Part shown: positions 23,821-35,900 of the stretch, one piece after another | How the letters are laid out: the number at the start of each line of letters is the position of its first letter | How positions within the stretch are numbered: the stretch's first letter is position 1 | Assembly (NCBI RefSeq): GCF_902635505.1 | Contig: NC_045429.1 | Coordinates: 425,905,669 to 425,969,668 of the forward strand | From: Sarcophilus harrisii | Taxonomy: Eukaryota > Chordata > Mammalia > Dasyuromorphia > Dasyuridae | Direction of reading: 5' to 3' | Length of the DNA stretch: 64,000 nucleotides | Program-made: the position numbers and the translations under genes | Notes under the pieces: generated by a model | What the model was told of the DNA's origin: nothing | The model's database searches: none | Seen by the model: only the letters and a program-made list of their open reading frames with translations

Positions 23821-25229
23821 ATTATTTCCTATATATTTGAAATGAAACACTAATAATTACACTTGACAGTACTAAAAAGTAGTCATGGGACTAGTTTGGG
23901 GTTTGGGTATTGTCAATGAACTTCCTAATTCCCCTTCACACTGTAGTGTACTTTAAGTTCAGGAAAATTTTAGGATTCTGTTAATTTGCATGTTAAAATT
24001 GCTTTACAAAGTGACCTTTAGGCTCTTACATGTATTGTCTTTTCCCATTTGGTTTTTAGGCTCAAAGGCACAGGCTGAATTTCTTCTATAGATCTCCCAT
24101 AGTACCTAACATGTGATTTTCCTATATTTACTAGATTTCTCCTAAAGAAGAAAATTTCTTAGATAACTAACTTCTCAGCTTGGCATTAAAGGGTATTCAA
24201 ATATTCCTAACTATGTCCTCAGTAAGTCTATTCTCCTTTATTACCCTACACAGGAACTAATCTGACAACTATATTATTTCAAATATCTCACCATTTCTCA
24301 CTTCTACAGCTTTGCTGACAAGAGTTCCTCATGCTTGCTATGTTGTGGGGTGGTTTTGAGGACAAGAATAGCATCTGTTTCAAAATGTTTAACAAATACT
24401 CCATTTGAACTTTAAACTCTTGGAGATAGGTGTTATTTGCATTTTACATGTGGAGAAACGAAGGCAGAGGTCGAGTTCCACAGCTTGCATCTTATGACCA
24501 CTTTTGAACCCATGCCTTCTTGGCTCCAGGCACAGCATTTCTCCATGTGCCACCTGGCTTGCCTTTTAAGGATGGCCTCAGCACCACCTGGAGTAGTCAC
24601 CTTTCGGTCTTCAACAGATCCCATGTTTCCCCTCTACCTTCCCTTGACTTTTAGACACGTTTTCTTGGCTCACTCCACTCTACGAACTCTTTAAAGTAAG
24701 GGGTCCCCAAGTTTCTGCACTTAGCCTTTCCCATTTTTCTCTCTGGGAGGCTCAAGTAACATCTCCATGCAAATGAGAAGATTTACATCACCTCTCCTCT
24801 TTTTCTGAGCTCCAGAGCTGCACCCCCAACTGCCTACAAGCACTTATGTGGTTCTGGGAAGAGCTGGATCTGAAAGATCCGAGTCTGAATTGGGCCTCAG
24901 ACCCTAGTTGTGTGGCCCTGGACAAGTCACACCTGCCGTTTTCTCCCATGTTGTGGGCCAGCCTCTTGGCTTACACCTGCCTCTCCTTTCTCGGCCAGGA
25001 TGGGCAGCAGGCCCTCCTGACCCCTATGCCAACACCACACTTCTCTATTAGGAACACCTGCTTTCCAGCGCTAAGCCCTTCTCCCTCCCAGCTTGGCAAC
25101 ACAACTGGGGGCCCATTTAGGTGAGACCTCCCCCACCCTCCACTTCTGACAATGCAAGACCTTCAAATACTACATAGAAAAGCTAGCTGCAGGCCATCTC
25201 TTGGATGTCCCCTCAACACCAAAAACTCA
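23821..25229. other. Intergenic DNA with SINE remnants
   Basis: MIR-type pieces lie at about 24425-24560 (minus) and 24845-24930 (plus; 'tgtgtggccctggacaagtc'). No gene seen. Confidence 0.45.
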
Positions 25230-26200
25230 ACGTGTAGAAAATCAATCTTTTCCTCAAGTCCTGCTTTTTATGTTGTTTTGGATCATTTTGTGTTCCATGT
25301 TCCATGTTCCAAATCAGTACATCATTTTTGCTTCTTGTCTAACCCATGACCAGGTGCTTCCAATTTCTCCCATTCACTTTTTCCATTCTCCCTGTGATCA
25401 CCCTATTAATAGGACCCCTTTTATTACTCATCTGAAACAATGCTAACACCTAAAATGTCTTTCCCACCTAGTTCCTCCAATCCATCCCTATCACTGCTGA
25501 CTAATTTTCTTTAGGCCTAAATCTAGTGTGCATGCTACTCAAAATATTTTCAGTGGCTTTCCACTGTCTTTAAATTCAAACTTCTTTTCTGGGTATTAAT
25601 TTGGCATTTGCTTTTTCAGCTGTAATTCACAATTCCCTCTACCTACTTTAAATTAGGCTTCTTTGATGTTAAATGTCTTTAATATTTAGACTATTTTATC
25701 CTCTCCATCATTATGTCTACTTTGGCATACTTCTAAATCCACGATCACTCATGCCATCTCCCTTAGACCCCCTGATCTTCCTCTCTACCCTAGCTTTTCA
25801 GACTTCAATGTATTTAACTTGCACATGTCATTTCTTGGACTAGATCTAAAGCTCCATAAAAGCAGGGTCTCTTTCTTCCCTAAGCAGTAGCTCTCCCCCA
25901 CACCTATCACATGGGCAAACACACAGGTGACCAGTGTTTTTTGAAGGCCTCTCAAAGTCTCCTTTATGAAAAGGTTCCCTTTACCCACAACAAAATATGC
26001 CCTTGCCTATAACTCTAGAGCAATTTGTGGCATTTAGATCCTATCTAGCTTAATCACATTGAATGTTTTATTTTTTCTCCCACCTCTTCCCCACCCTTCT
26101 TCATAACTGCCTTGAAGGCAGACACTGTGAATTACTCATCTTGTTATTACCAACCGTCCATAGCACACATTAGCTATTCCGTTGGTATGAACTGAATCAA
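25230..26200 (+). mobile_element. L2 LINE fragment(s)
   Basis: Plus-strand L2-like text ('tttcagtggctttccactgt', 'aaagctccataaaagcaggg', 'ccatagcacacattagctat'). Probably one or two copies that are hard to separate by eye. Confidence 0.6.
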
Positions 26201-27112
26201 ACCAGATGGAAGATATCTGAGCATATACTTTCTCTGAAGATGTACAGTCCAGTCTCCTAGAACAGAATTCACTTGGCTGGAGGAAGACCTACTTGACAAA
26301 GAATAACCTTCTTTCTGCCTATCCCTTCATCTTCTCCCATGCAGAAGAGACAAAATTATTTTATAGGAATGCCTCTCTCCCTTGAAATATTACTTCATTT
26401 TCAAGCATACTCTTCCTAAATGCTTTAATCATACTTTAGAAAACATGACTATCACCTGCCCCTACCTGATACCAGTAAAATGTGCTAGTTCAGGTAAAAT
26501 CAGCTGGGGGTGGGGTGTGTACCTTGAAGAGTTTAACTAACATCATGAGACAGCTTCTGGGCTCGAAGGAGCAGTTTGCCAGGTTGGGCTTGAGACAGCT
26601 TTGGGAGAATACTCTCTGACTCCTCAAGGGTCACAAGCAGAAGAGGTTTTGCCTCTGACAAAGAAAGCTGGAGTGGGAACTAGAAAGACTCAAGTGGAAA
26701 GGAGGTGGGTGGGGTTTCCTTTTCCCTTTATGTTCAGCCTATTAGAACTTTGAAATGGGACCATAAAAATACTTAGAACACTGAATTTATGATTGTGTAA
26801 GCTACTACCAATGATAGCCAGATGATTGATTTGATCCTCCCATATCCGCCATAGAAACCAAAGAGACAATCATCGGCAGGCTAGGAATGGCTGTAGCCTA
26901 CTATTCAACTATGTCCCTATTCCATTCCCTACCCCACCCCCTCAATGACAGAAGCTAGAACCCACCCAAAACTTATTTAAGTGTCCCTGTTCCATGCTCA
27001 TCCAAGATTCTAGACCAGGTTTATCTCTAATGGTCTCTCTAATCTTACTTTCTCCCCCCTCAATAAAACACACCAGCAGCTTCAGAGGACTTCTGGGGTT
27101 TTTTTGTGGGTG
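26201..27112. other. Unassigned; possible LTR end or plus-strand 3' end
   Basis: The end carries AATAAA on the plus strand (27062-27067) followed by a GT/T-rich stretch, with 'cttatttaagtg' about 100 bp before it. This could be an old LTR or a plus-strand polyadenylation site facing ENSA. I cannot decide. Confidence 0.35.
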
Positions 27113-27135
27113 TTTTTTTTTTTTTTTTTTTTTTT

Positions 27136-30100
27136 TTTATTTCAAATACTGAAAAAGTTCCCTAGGCTCTTTGGGGCTCCCACACATTTATGCCTCCCTC
27201 CAAACTCAAAGCCCCAATTCCCACCACAGTGCTACTTTAAAGGGCCAGCAATCCTCCAAGACAGGTATGTTAGAGTTAAGTTTCCCAGCCTGCTTTGCAG
27301 AGACAAGGGAACTGCATTTGTAGCAGTCAGATCTGGATGGACAGTCCCATTTACCTGACACTAAATCACCCGACACCAAGCCCAGCACACAAGGCATTTT
27401 TCTGTGGAATTGGACTGATCCTTCCATCTTCAGTCCGTTTTCCCTAAAGCAACCCCACACCCAGCCATCACAACCAAGGGCTACAGAAAGAGGGAAGTCA
27501 GCAAATTTTTTTTTGCTCCAAGCCCCAATTCATATTACCCCATATTCCCACCCACCCAACCCCACCCTCTCAACCCCACACCAGGATTTCATAGAGATTT
27601 TTTCCCAGCAGATGTTTGGAAAAATAAAACACAAAAAAAGATTCAAGGTCTTGGTGCTCAACCCGAGGGGCTCCATGCGCTGGGACACCGTCGGGCAGGG
27701 GCTTCTGCCTCTCCGGCCCGCACCCAGGCCACCTCCTGACCCCCTAGCCACTAAGGCAAGGAGGGGCAGGAGCCAGCACAGGACCCAGGGGGGCAGCGTC
27801 TCAGGATCTGTCGGGAGCCCCGGGAAGCATCATTCAACTTGGCCACTGCGGACGAACACAGAAGAAAAAATAAAAACACTGTCAAGTAACAGGGGAAAAA
27901 ATATGCAGCCCCATTCCTCTCCCCACCCCATAGTTCTGCTCCATACTCAACAACTGTTAAGCCACTTGGTTTTCTCCCCATCCCCATCCACACAGGGAAA
28001 TTCTTTTATATTCCCCAGAGCAGCAAAGAGAAGAAGGAAGTGAGGAGGAGACAAATCCCCAATCCTCTCACAGTAGCCTTCTCCTTGCCCCTCTGCAGCA
28101 CATGGGGATGCTCAAAGAAACAAAATCATCCTTTAGACAAAACCCAACAGTTATCTGGGGTTTCAAATTTCTTGGTTCAGAGCAGGCTCTATTTCAAAGA
28201 TACGACTAAAACCATTCAAAATGGTCAAGCTGATTGAGGAAGCAGGACTGATGAAGTGGAGACACCTGAGTAGATGATGGAAGTTGACAGTTCCTTTGTT
28301 TGGATCTTACACAAAAATGTCTTTTGGACAGAACACAACCAAAAGTCCAAGTTATTTTGCAAAAAAGCCTTTCTTTGTTAACAAACTTATGGAACTCCAT
28401 GTTGTGGGAAAAGGGCAGGCTGCTCAGAAAACGATTTGGTTCCCTGTTTTCATAATTCATAGTTCTCAGAAACAGACATGGAGGAAGGTCATGGAAGGTT
28501 TAATTTTCCTATCTCTTCTATGTATTCCCTAAAAGCCAAACTTCATGATGATCATCAGTCCTGAGGCCTCACACCGGGCAATGGAAAGAAATGAACAGAG
28601 AACTCAAGAAGATTGGAGATGAAAAGGACGTACAAAAATTATATATATATTTATATATATAATAATATATATGACATATTTATGTACAAAGTGGTCAGGA
28701 CAGGTGAGGCAACTATACAGGGTGCTTAGCAATTCTCCCCTTCCATATGGGGCTTTAGATCTAAGAGAGCATGAGGAAATGGAGCAAGAAACACAAAAAT
28801 AATTATATACATTTACAAGTGAGAGCCAGTAAAATTGTGGGTCAGAAAGACTGGCCCTCCTCTTTCCACACTCTTTAACTTTTCTAGTGGCAGCAAGAAA
28901 TCTGACAGGCTAAGCAGGAGGAAAGCATATATACACACTTCTATATACACACATAATCAAGTTGATCAGTTAGTCATTCACATAAGCTGAGTGAACGGAT
29001 TATCAGGATTTTTATAATAAAAAGGCAAGTAGGGAACAACCTTCACTCTGGCCCTCTCTGATAAGTAACAGCAATGAAGTGTAACCTGCTCAGACAATTC
29101 TATTCAGGTCAAAGCATGCATTTGTTCCTCCCTGACCATTTACAAACTCTTCCCTTGGCAGGTTTATGAATGAGCTCTAAGATGTGCTAGCCCTCTTTGC
29201 TCCCTAGTAGTTGGGAATCCTGACCCCTAAGAATTTAGGTTTTCTAGCCCTTCCCTATACTTCCCACTTTTCCCAGCCTCCTCTAAGGTAAGAGCGGCTG
29301 TTCCACATCTGTAGCCCTGCTGCTGCTCCTTGCCCTTTGAAGAGTGGGCCCTTCCTTTTTTTTTCTATTCTAGATCCCTAATAATACATGCAAACACCAA
29401 ACTTTGCGTATTTATGATGAGCAGGCTCCTGCTTGCCCAGGGACCAAGCTCTCAGCTACTTTTTAGGCCTGGAGCTAAGGAGAGAAGATGAGTCAGAGGC
29501 AAACATCCACCACTGCTTTCTCCTTCATCTTGCCCCTGGTCCTGACATCAGGGGGCCTCTCCTGCTTCGGACAAGCCCCAAACTTTCCCTTCTACTCTCT
29601 ACATGCAATCCTTAATGGAATCAGCCTACAGCTCTGCCTAGCTGAAACCTACATCAAGCAACTGCTGAACTGCAGAGTCTATCATTTTAAAATCACATGA
29701 TTAACAGCAAAAAGCTTTTCAAGCAGAAACTCAAGAGAGCTAGAAGCAACTGGCTAGTCCAACTTCTGCAATTAAAAAGAAAAAAAGGTTAAATAACTTG
29801 TTCAAGGTCACACCACCACTCAGTGACCAGAATGGTAGCAGAACTCAAGCGATGGCTCAGGAGTGAAAGCGGCTGCTCCAACCACACCAACACCCGGCCA
29901 CATGAAGGGAGGGCAAAGGCCGGCCTTGACGAGACACCTTGGGGAGGAGGGGACAGGCAAGCTTTTAAGGTTTTGCACAAGTCCAGGAGTTTCCTCCCTC
30001 TCTCCAGGATTCTCCTAACCTATCCCAAGGGTGCATTCCATCCAGGCCACCTCCACCCTCTGTCTGCAGAACTTGTCCACCAGGGATGCCATGTCTACCA

Positions 30101-30503
30101 CAAAGGGATCTGACTCATTCCCTCCCACTCTTTGGGGTAACCTCTTCTCATAAGAAAGGGGAGACTGCCTTGCCTCCCAAGTTATCAGAACAAGTAAGTT
30201 TTTGCCATCATCTCAATCCAACACCTCTTACTAAGGAGGATTTCCAAGGCTGCGGGTGATGCCCTGAAAATCTTCCATGTGAACAAAAGATCATGAGCTG
30301 AAATGAGAACCTCTCTTCAACGCACCTGCCCCCTTCCTCAGCAGCCTCCAGCTACCAACACCAGGTCCAAAGTCATCTCTCCATTTGCTTGCTCCCTTTT
30401 GATTAGATTATTGTGAAGATTTGAATGACTAATTGCTCAGCCCAGCCCAGCCTATAATACAGAGAAGTCCGATGGTGAAGGAGGGGGAGGGGAGGGGCAC
30501 AGG
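27136..30503 (-). other. ENSA: Probable ENSA 3' UTR
   Basis: From the ENSA stop codon the minus strand has no further coding signal and few recognisable repeats for about 3.4 kb, in contrast to the repeat-packed DNA beyond. On the minus strand AATAAA occurs at 27136-27141, followed by an A-run. AT-repeat tracts lie at 28640-28675, and a CpG-containing GC-rich patch at 27650-27830. A MIR-like piece lies at about 29780-29860. The distal boundary is inferred; shorter forms using other sites are likely. Confidence 0.45.
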
Positions 30504-30674
30504 TTACCCCGCAAGCTTGCTGGTGACGAGGGAGGACTTTCTCTGGGGCAGGTCCTGCGGTGTGGGGATATGGTCTCCTGTCACTGAGTTCTTGTCTGGT
30601 CCTGCACTTGGCAGCTGTTTGTTCTTCATCTTGGCTTTGGCCATGTTGTAGTCTCCTGAGTCAAAGTACTTTTG
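30504..30674 (-). CDS. ENSA: Alpha-endosulfine, coding exon 3 (C-terminal half and stop)
   Basis: ENSA is a small, largely unfolded cytosolic phosphoprotein. When Greatwall kinase (MASTL) phosphorylates Ser67 it binds and inhibits PP2A-B55, allowing entry into mitosis. This exon encodes residues 62-117. [15 protein letters not shown] holds Ser67 in the invariant FDSGDY core, and PQRKSSLV holds the PKA site Ser109. The acceptor AG is at 30675-30676, phase 0. The frame closes with SKLAG and TAA at 30504-30506. That TAA overlaps a GTAACC splice donor (exon end 30508), so splicing onward would replace the stop with another C-terminus, as in the 121-residue human form ending GGQVE. I could not find that last exon. 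Residue 91 is Ser, where human has Leu. ARPP19 is excluded by the N-terminus in exon 1. Confidence 0.96.
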   Translation of the reverse strand, partial: QKYFDSGDYNMAKAKMKNKQLPSAGPDKNSVTGDHIPTPQDLPQRKSSLVTSKLAG

Positions 30675-31962
30675 CTAGAAGACAAGAGGGAAACATTGAG
30701 GAAAAAGTGGGATCTAGGACTTCTGTGTTGGCTCAAAATGGAAATAAGCACTCTGACTTTCCTTCCAAACTCTGTTCAAAAGTCTCATTTACCAAGAAAT
30801 TAGCATCCTTGTGATTTCTTACCACTTGCTTATATATATTTTCTTCATGTTGTTTATGCTTCTTTATCTAAATCTTTTTCCTGTAATCACATCTAATTTC
30901 TTAACTTTACACTCTGAATTCCCAGAAGACAGGAACCATGTTTCCTTTTTCCTCTTTAGTGAATACCATAGCACTCAAAAAGAGAACACAATCAATAGCA
31001 ATGAATGAATGAGGGAGGGGAGGAGGAGCTTTACTGCTCGATCTACTGGTCAGTCTTTGGTAGTCTCATCAGTCAGCTGGAAATAAACTCAGGCTTTGTA
31101 GAACAGGTTCAGAGCTGAAATGAACTCCCTAGAAGTGAGAAGCTGAACTAGTCTTTGAGGAAAATCTGGTCTCTCTCCTCTTTCCTCCACACTTTTCCAT
31201 TGCTGAAAAATGCCTCAATTCATATTGTTCTTAGCAAGATGACTCAAAAGTCAGTATTTTATCACCAAGAGTGACTAATACTCACTAACTACGTTTCCCA
31301 TTCCATTTACAAGAAGCACCTTCCAGTACCTTGGGAGCCAAAGAATCCTATACAGGCAGCTATAAAATAGAACCTCTCCTTCCCAGGGGGTGGGGGGAAT
31401 CATTCTGGAAAAGATAAACTGGCTTCTAGAGGGAGTATTAACAAAATCTGGAGCTATCTTCAAGGGGCTGAAGGAGTTTTATTATTCACTGAAGGAGGAT
31501 TTCTATGGTAGGGATGGTTTGGTCTTCCTTTCAATAAGGCATTCTCAAATACACACAGCTTAGCCATTATTTTTCAAATGTCAAGTGTGCAGATATCCAG
31601 AACACAGTGGAAATAGAAACTTTTTTGGGGGAGGTCAATATCCTATTTTTTCCTACCATTTTTTACCCAGCTAAAGGAAACCTCCTTGGACCCTCTTCTT
31701 TTTACCTTTTTTCCAACAATATCCTATTACGCTTCTTTAAATTCTGACATGCCTAGAGGTGCCATTTCTGACTGATCCAGGTGGGATATATCACAAACAA
31801 GAGTTTATAATGTTCTAGTTCCAGAAAAAAGGACAGCAAGACATCAACAGCCCTCTTCCTCCTCAGTTCTCCTTCACCCTCCTCCCCACAATGCCTTCAC
31901 AATTTATAGGGCCCAAATGGCAAACACATAACAGAAAAAAGAGAAAAGGTAGTGCCTCATAC

Positions 31963-32088
31963 CCCCTTCTGGAGTCTCTTCATGAGGAAGTCTGAGCCCC
32001 CAGGCTTTTGTCCCAGGCTTGGGTATTTGGCCTTTAGCTTTGCCTCCTCAGCTCTCTCGGGGAGAATACCTTCTTTCTCCTGTGTGTC
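31963..32088 (-). CDS. ENSA: Alpha-endosulfine, coding exon 2
   Basis: It encodes residues 20-61 (42 codons, phase 0 at both ends), from [20 protein letters not shown] through [21 protein letters not shown]. This is the conserved endosulfine domain just before the Greatwall site. The acceptor AG is at 32089-32090 and the donor GTATGA begins at 31962. The sequence is intact and essentially identical to human ENSA from memory. Intron 2 (30675-31962) is about 1.3 kb and separates it from exon 3. Intron 1 (32089-35482) is about 3.4 kb and contains L2 copies in both orientations. Confidence 0.96.
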
Positions 32089-32609
32089 CTGGAGAGATAA
32101 ACAGGAACCATTTTGTCAAACTAAGGACCAAGTAACAGCTGCAGTTAAGACCACCATTATCACCCACTCCCTACTCCTGTTTAAAGAGTATCCACAATGC
32201 TTCTCATAAATCATTGCTCAAATCCATGAGGGTGAAGACAATCCCCATCCTACTGCCCAGGGTAAGAAGAGGTGCAGCTCACACCATACCAGTCGATCAA
32301 CCCCACCAGTTTACAAGCCCTGGGCAGGGGTCAATATCAAACTGCAGCAGTTTTAACCATGGAGCAATTCTTATGCTAAAATGAGCCACATGGCTCATTC
32401 TCAACAAGGAAGTTCAAAAACCAAGGAAAAGCTTTTGGTGCCCCAAGATAAAGAGGCTACCTATACTAGCAAAAAAAAAAAAAAAAGGGGGGGGGGGAGG
32501 ATAAGATAAATGGAATGCCAGATTCTATATAGAATTCTCTCATTTTCAGAAGTTTTAATAGTACCGGGCCAATAAAAGTCCCACCACAAAACTGAACTAA
32601 TTTCTAATT

Positions 32610-33745
32610 GCTCCTTGACCAGAAGCATGCTACTGCCCTCTGCCTCATTAGCTTTAACCACTCCTCCTTTTCATTTTTATCCAGTTAGATATCTTCAGCC
32701 CTTAGCACAAGGTCTGACACACAGTAAGCATTTCATAAATGCTTGTTGGTTGAGTGACTTTCCTGTTTCTGTCCAAGACACCACCATACTAACTCTGTAC
32801 CCATGTAACCTTGAGCAAGTCATATTACTTAAGTGTCTTGTTTCCTGAACTGTAAAAATAAAGATGTAGATTATATGACCCTTACAGCTCTGAAATTAGA
32901 ATCTTTCAGTAATCCATTAAAAATTTTGGTGTCATCCTTGCCTTCTCACTCTATATTCCATCAGCTGTCATTTTGCTTCCATAATATCTTTCTTATCTAT
33001 ACCCTTTTCTCTTCTACACTGCTACCATCCCAGATTTGTAGAGAAGTAGGCTGGATGCACTGTTCCTCTGGGAATGCTACCAAGCTTTTGCTCTATATTT
33101 ATTTATCAACATCATCCTAATTATTACCTTCATCATTTCTCACCTGCACTATTGCCACAGCATCACAATTGGTCTCCCTGCCTATGTTTCTCTCTTATTT
33201 CCAATCAATCTTCCACATAACTGCCAAATTTATATTCCCAAAGCACAGGTCTGAACATGTCACTGCCCACTCTAGAAGCTTCAGTGGCTCCCTAATGCCT
33301 GAAGGATAAAATGCAAACTCTTGTTTGATACTTTGATTCAATCTAGGATTACCTTATCTTTTCAGACCAGTTATACATATTTCTCCCAATAAGCTCTATC
33401 TTTCAGTCAAACTGCCCAACCCATCTGCTATGCCTCTTAGGTGACATTCTTCCTCTGGTTTTTCTGCCTGAGGTGCTCTTGCTTCTTGTCTCTTAGGACC
33501 CTTAACTTCCCTTAAGGTTCTATTAAGAGACCTTCCCTAATGCTACTGGAAGTAACTTCTAAAATCCTCTTTTTTTTTTTTTTTTTTTTTTTAATTGTGC
33601 ATATGCTATGTATTTATGTCTCTGTGCACATTTTCTTCCTATTTTAGAATGGGAGTTCCTTGCGGGCATGACTACTTCATTTCTGTCTTTGTATGACAGG
33701 GCTTTCCATGGTCTTGAAAGAACAATATCTATTAATTAATGCTAA
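32610..33745 (+). mobile_element. L2 copies in ENSA intron 1, plus strand
   Basis: An L2 3' end at about 32610-32760 ('cagtaagcatttcataaatg', 'cttgttggttgag') is followed by a longer L2 at about 32900-33740 ('cttcagtggctccctaatgc', 'aaagcacaggtctgaacatg'), interrupted by a T-run at 33570-33592. It is antisense to ENSA. Confidence 0.75.
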
Positions 33746-33769
33746 CTGAACCATATGTTGATTCAGTAA

Positions 33770-34310
33770 AATACATAAAGAATCCTACACTACTCTACTA
33801 GGTGCTGGAGATACAAAGATGAAAATGAGCAATATTTTAATCTTAAAGAGTTTACATTTTATTGGGGGAGAAGAGAGGAAAAATGGCCAGAGGCACCAGA
33901 ATCTAATCTTGGAAGAAGCAGAGATTAAGAAGGTACAGACAGGAATTGGGGAAGCTTATTCAAATGCATAGAGGGAGATGTAATAAGGGGAATAGCTAGT
34001 ATTATAATTTAACTGGACTATAGGGGGAAAAATATGACGGTTGGAAACAGACCATGAAGTGCCTTAAATGCCAAGCAGAATCTGTATTTTACTCAAAAGG
34101 AAAAAGGAGTCACTAAGCTTTTTGACAAGGATCCAGTCAGATTTGTGCTGGCAACTGTATGGAAGATGAGCGGGAGAGGTGTGGCTGGAAGCAAGGAGAT
34201 CAATCAGAAGGCTACAGTATTAGTTCAAGTGAAAGGTGGTGAGGCCATAAACTAGGTGGCGGTCCAGGGGAGGTGAGAGAAAGAAGTCAGATTTGAGAAA
34301 TTGCGTGAAG
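33770..34310 (-). mobile_element. L2 copy in ENSA intron 1, minus strand
   Basis: Reverse L2 text: 'taggtgctggagatacaaag' at the 3' end, then 'gaagtgccttaaatgccaag' and 'atcaatcagaaggctacagt'. It lies tail-to-tail with the plus-strand L2 ending at 33745. Confidence 0.75.
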
Positions 34311-35482
34311 TCAACTGTCATCTTAGCAACTGACAGCCCAGTGCCTGGCACACAGTAGGTGCTGATTGACTATGGTAGCTGGCCAATAGTAGGTTCTGCC
34401 TCAATACCTTCAACTGTATACAGGGCACAAAGAGGCCCCTTTGGAATTTACTCACAATGTTGGAAAGGAAACAAAGGGTGACAATTTGGAGCTGTGAAAG
34501 ACCGAGTGGGACTAGCTGTGTGGCACTGAGACGCTCTCTTCTCCACCCCACCTTTGCTGGTCCCGGTTCCTGCTACTGTTGGGAATGGGGGGAAGGGAAG
34601 ATCCTCTGAAGCTTTTTTGTTTCTTCCAAGGCCTATCTCAACGAAACCTGAAGCCTTCTCTGCCCGATCAGTTGCCCCGGCAACTCTCTCTCGGCCTCCC
34701 GCTACAAGTCCTAATCAAGGCCACGCAAGTCCAGCCTGGGTCATCTCAGTCCTGGCGGTTCGGGGGCCGAGCTCACATCAGGGAACCTGATCGATCCACG
34801 GCGCTGAAGGATGGATCTGTTAAACAGCCGCCTGCCCTGCTGGCGATGACCTATTTGGCCGCAGGGAGGGCCTGCAGCCCGGCGCCGCCCCCACGAGCCC
34901 TCAGCCCCCTCGCATCCTGCGCCTCTCGGTGGGGGTGGAAAACAGATTGTCTCCGTCCTCCACCAACACGAATCTCCCACTTGTGAGAAGCCTCCACCTT
35001 AAATAGACGTGACGCGAATCGCCGCCCCCACCAGCCCAGCCGACTGTTTAGCGGCCGCTCGCCGGGTAGCGGGTGGAGGGCGGAGAAGAATGAAGGAGCG
35101 TAGGACTCAGAGACCCCACGCGCCGGCTCGGCGTCGCGGCACCACGCCGCCCCCGGAACACACCAGACCTTTAGCCCACTTCATTCACTCAGCCTCTCCC
35201 AGCACCCGCCCGACGCCCCGCTCTGGCCAATCACAGCACGGCTTATCCCAGTTGAGCGACAGACCGGCCGGCCAATTAGGATGCAGCGCGGTCCTGACCG
35301 ACAGGCAGCCTAACTAACCCGAGCTCAAAGGATCGGCGGTGGTGGGACTCACCGTACGCGACGAGGGAAGTGGCCAACCCGAGCCGAGCTCGGGACCCTA
35401 CCCGCCAATAGACGCCGGGGGAAGGCCATCTCTTGCCCCAACACGGTCGCCCTGTCTCGCTCCCCACCCCCCTCCATTTCAC

Positions 35483-35539
35483 CTGCTTCTCCTCTCCGGT
35501 CTCCTCCGAGGGGTTTTCAGCCTCCTGTTTCTGGGACAT
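35483..35539 (-). CDS. ENSA: Alpha-endosulfine, coding exon 1 (start codon)
   Basis: The 19 codons MSQKQEAENPSEETGEEKQ match the ENSA N-terminus and differ from ARPP19 (MSAEVPEAAS...). The ATG at 35537-35539 has G at -3 (GCCATG), a good initiation context. The donor follows CAG directly (CAG|GTGAAA, donor 35481-35482), leaving phase 0. The frame remains open upstream to a GTG at 35645-35647, but that is no start codon and the homologous start is this ATG. The exon lies inside a CpG island with CCAAT boxes on both sides. Confidence 0.96.
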
Positions 35540-35735
35540 GGCAGGGCCGGGGCGACGGGAGTACGGGGCTCGCGGGGTAGCGAAAGGAATAGGGAAGGGG
35601 GAGGGGAAGCGGGGAGAAGCTGCGTCTGCCTGCCCGGCTCCTGTCACTGGGGTAGCTCAGTCAAAATGGCGACCCGCTCTCGTGACGTTTGACGGCCTCT
35701 GCTCTTGGGAACCAATGAGGTTCGGGCGATGGAAA

Positions 35736-35743
35736 TGACGTCA
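35736..35743. promoter_or_regulatory. Perfect CRE (CREB/ATF site)
   Basis: The palindrome TGACGTCA lies between two CCAAT boxes about 200 bp upstream of the ENSA ATG. CRE plus NF-Y is a recognised promoter pairing. Occupancy is not shown by sequence. Confidence 0.75.
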
Positions 35744-35900
35744 CGACTCACCAATAGCCGCTGGGCGAAGGTGGGCTCTCCGCTGATGATGGGTAGTTCG
35801 CACAGCCAATAGGGTAAGAGAATGAAGGCTTCTGACTAATAGGAAACCTGTGGAGGCGGTATCGGAGGCGGGGCTGCTGTTGCTGGGCTCTTTGGTCTGG

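Larger units (their letters stand above)
34500..35900. promoter_or_regulatory. ENSA: CpG island and promoter of ENSA
   Basis: The only long CpG-rich stretch in the window, spanning exon 1 and the start of intron 1. CCAAT boxes all read on the plus strand: 35227-35231, 35272-35276, 35405-35409, 35712-35716, 35751-35755 and 35806-35810. A perfect CRE TGACGTCA lies at 35736-35743, a YY1-type CAAAATGGCGAC at about 35662-35673, and a GC box near 35864. There is no TATA box near the likely start site. Transcription probably begins between the YY1 site and the ATG, roughly 35540-35680 (inferred). The arrangement fits a housekeeping, cell-cycle-type promoter bound by NF-Y. Confidence 0.8.

Noticed and set aside
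26400-27070. Plus-strand gene ending at the AATAAA near 27062
   Set aside because: No coding frame or splice sites lead to it. An old LTR end or chance hexamer is as likely.
1-30000. MCL1 coding exons or the final ENSA GQVE exon
   Set aside because: I looked for MCL1-like frames and for a minus-strand exon reading GQVE and found none. Both may lie outside the window, or the short exon may have escaped me.
35009-35317. Arginine/proline-rich 102-codon frame in the CpG island
   Set aside because: Composition reflects GC-rich DNA. No homology, it opposes ENSA intron 1, and no splice or start evidence supports it.
35540-35647. In-frame N-terminal extension of ENSA
   Set aside because: The frame is open but starts at GTG (35645-35647), not ATG, and the ATG at 35539 matches the known protein start with a good context.
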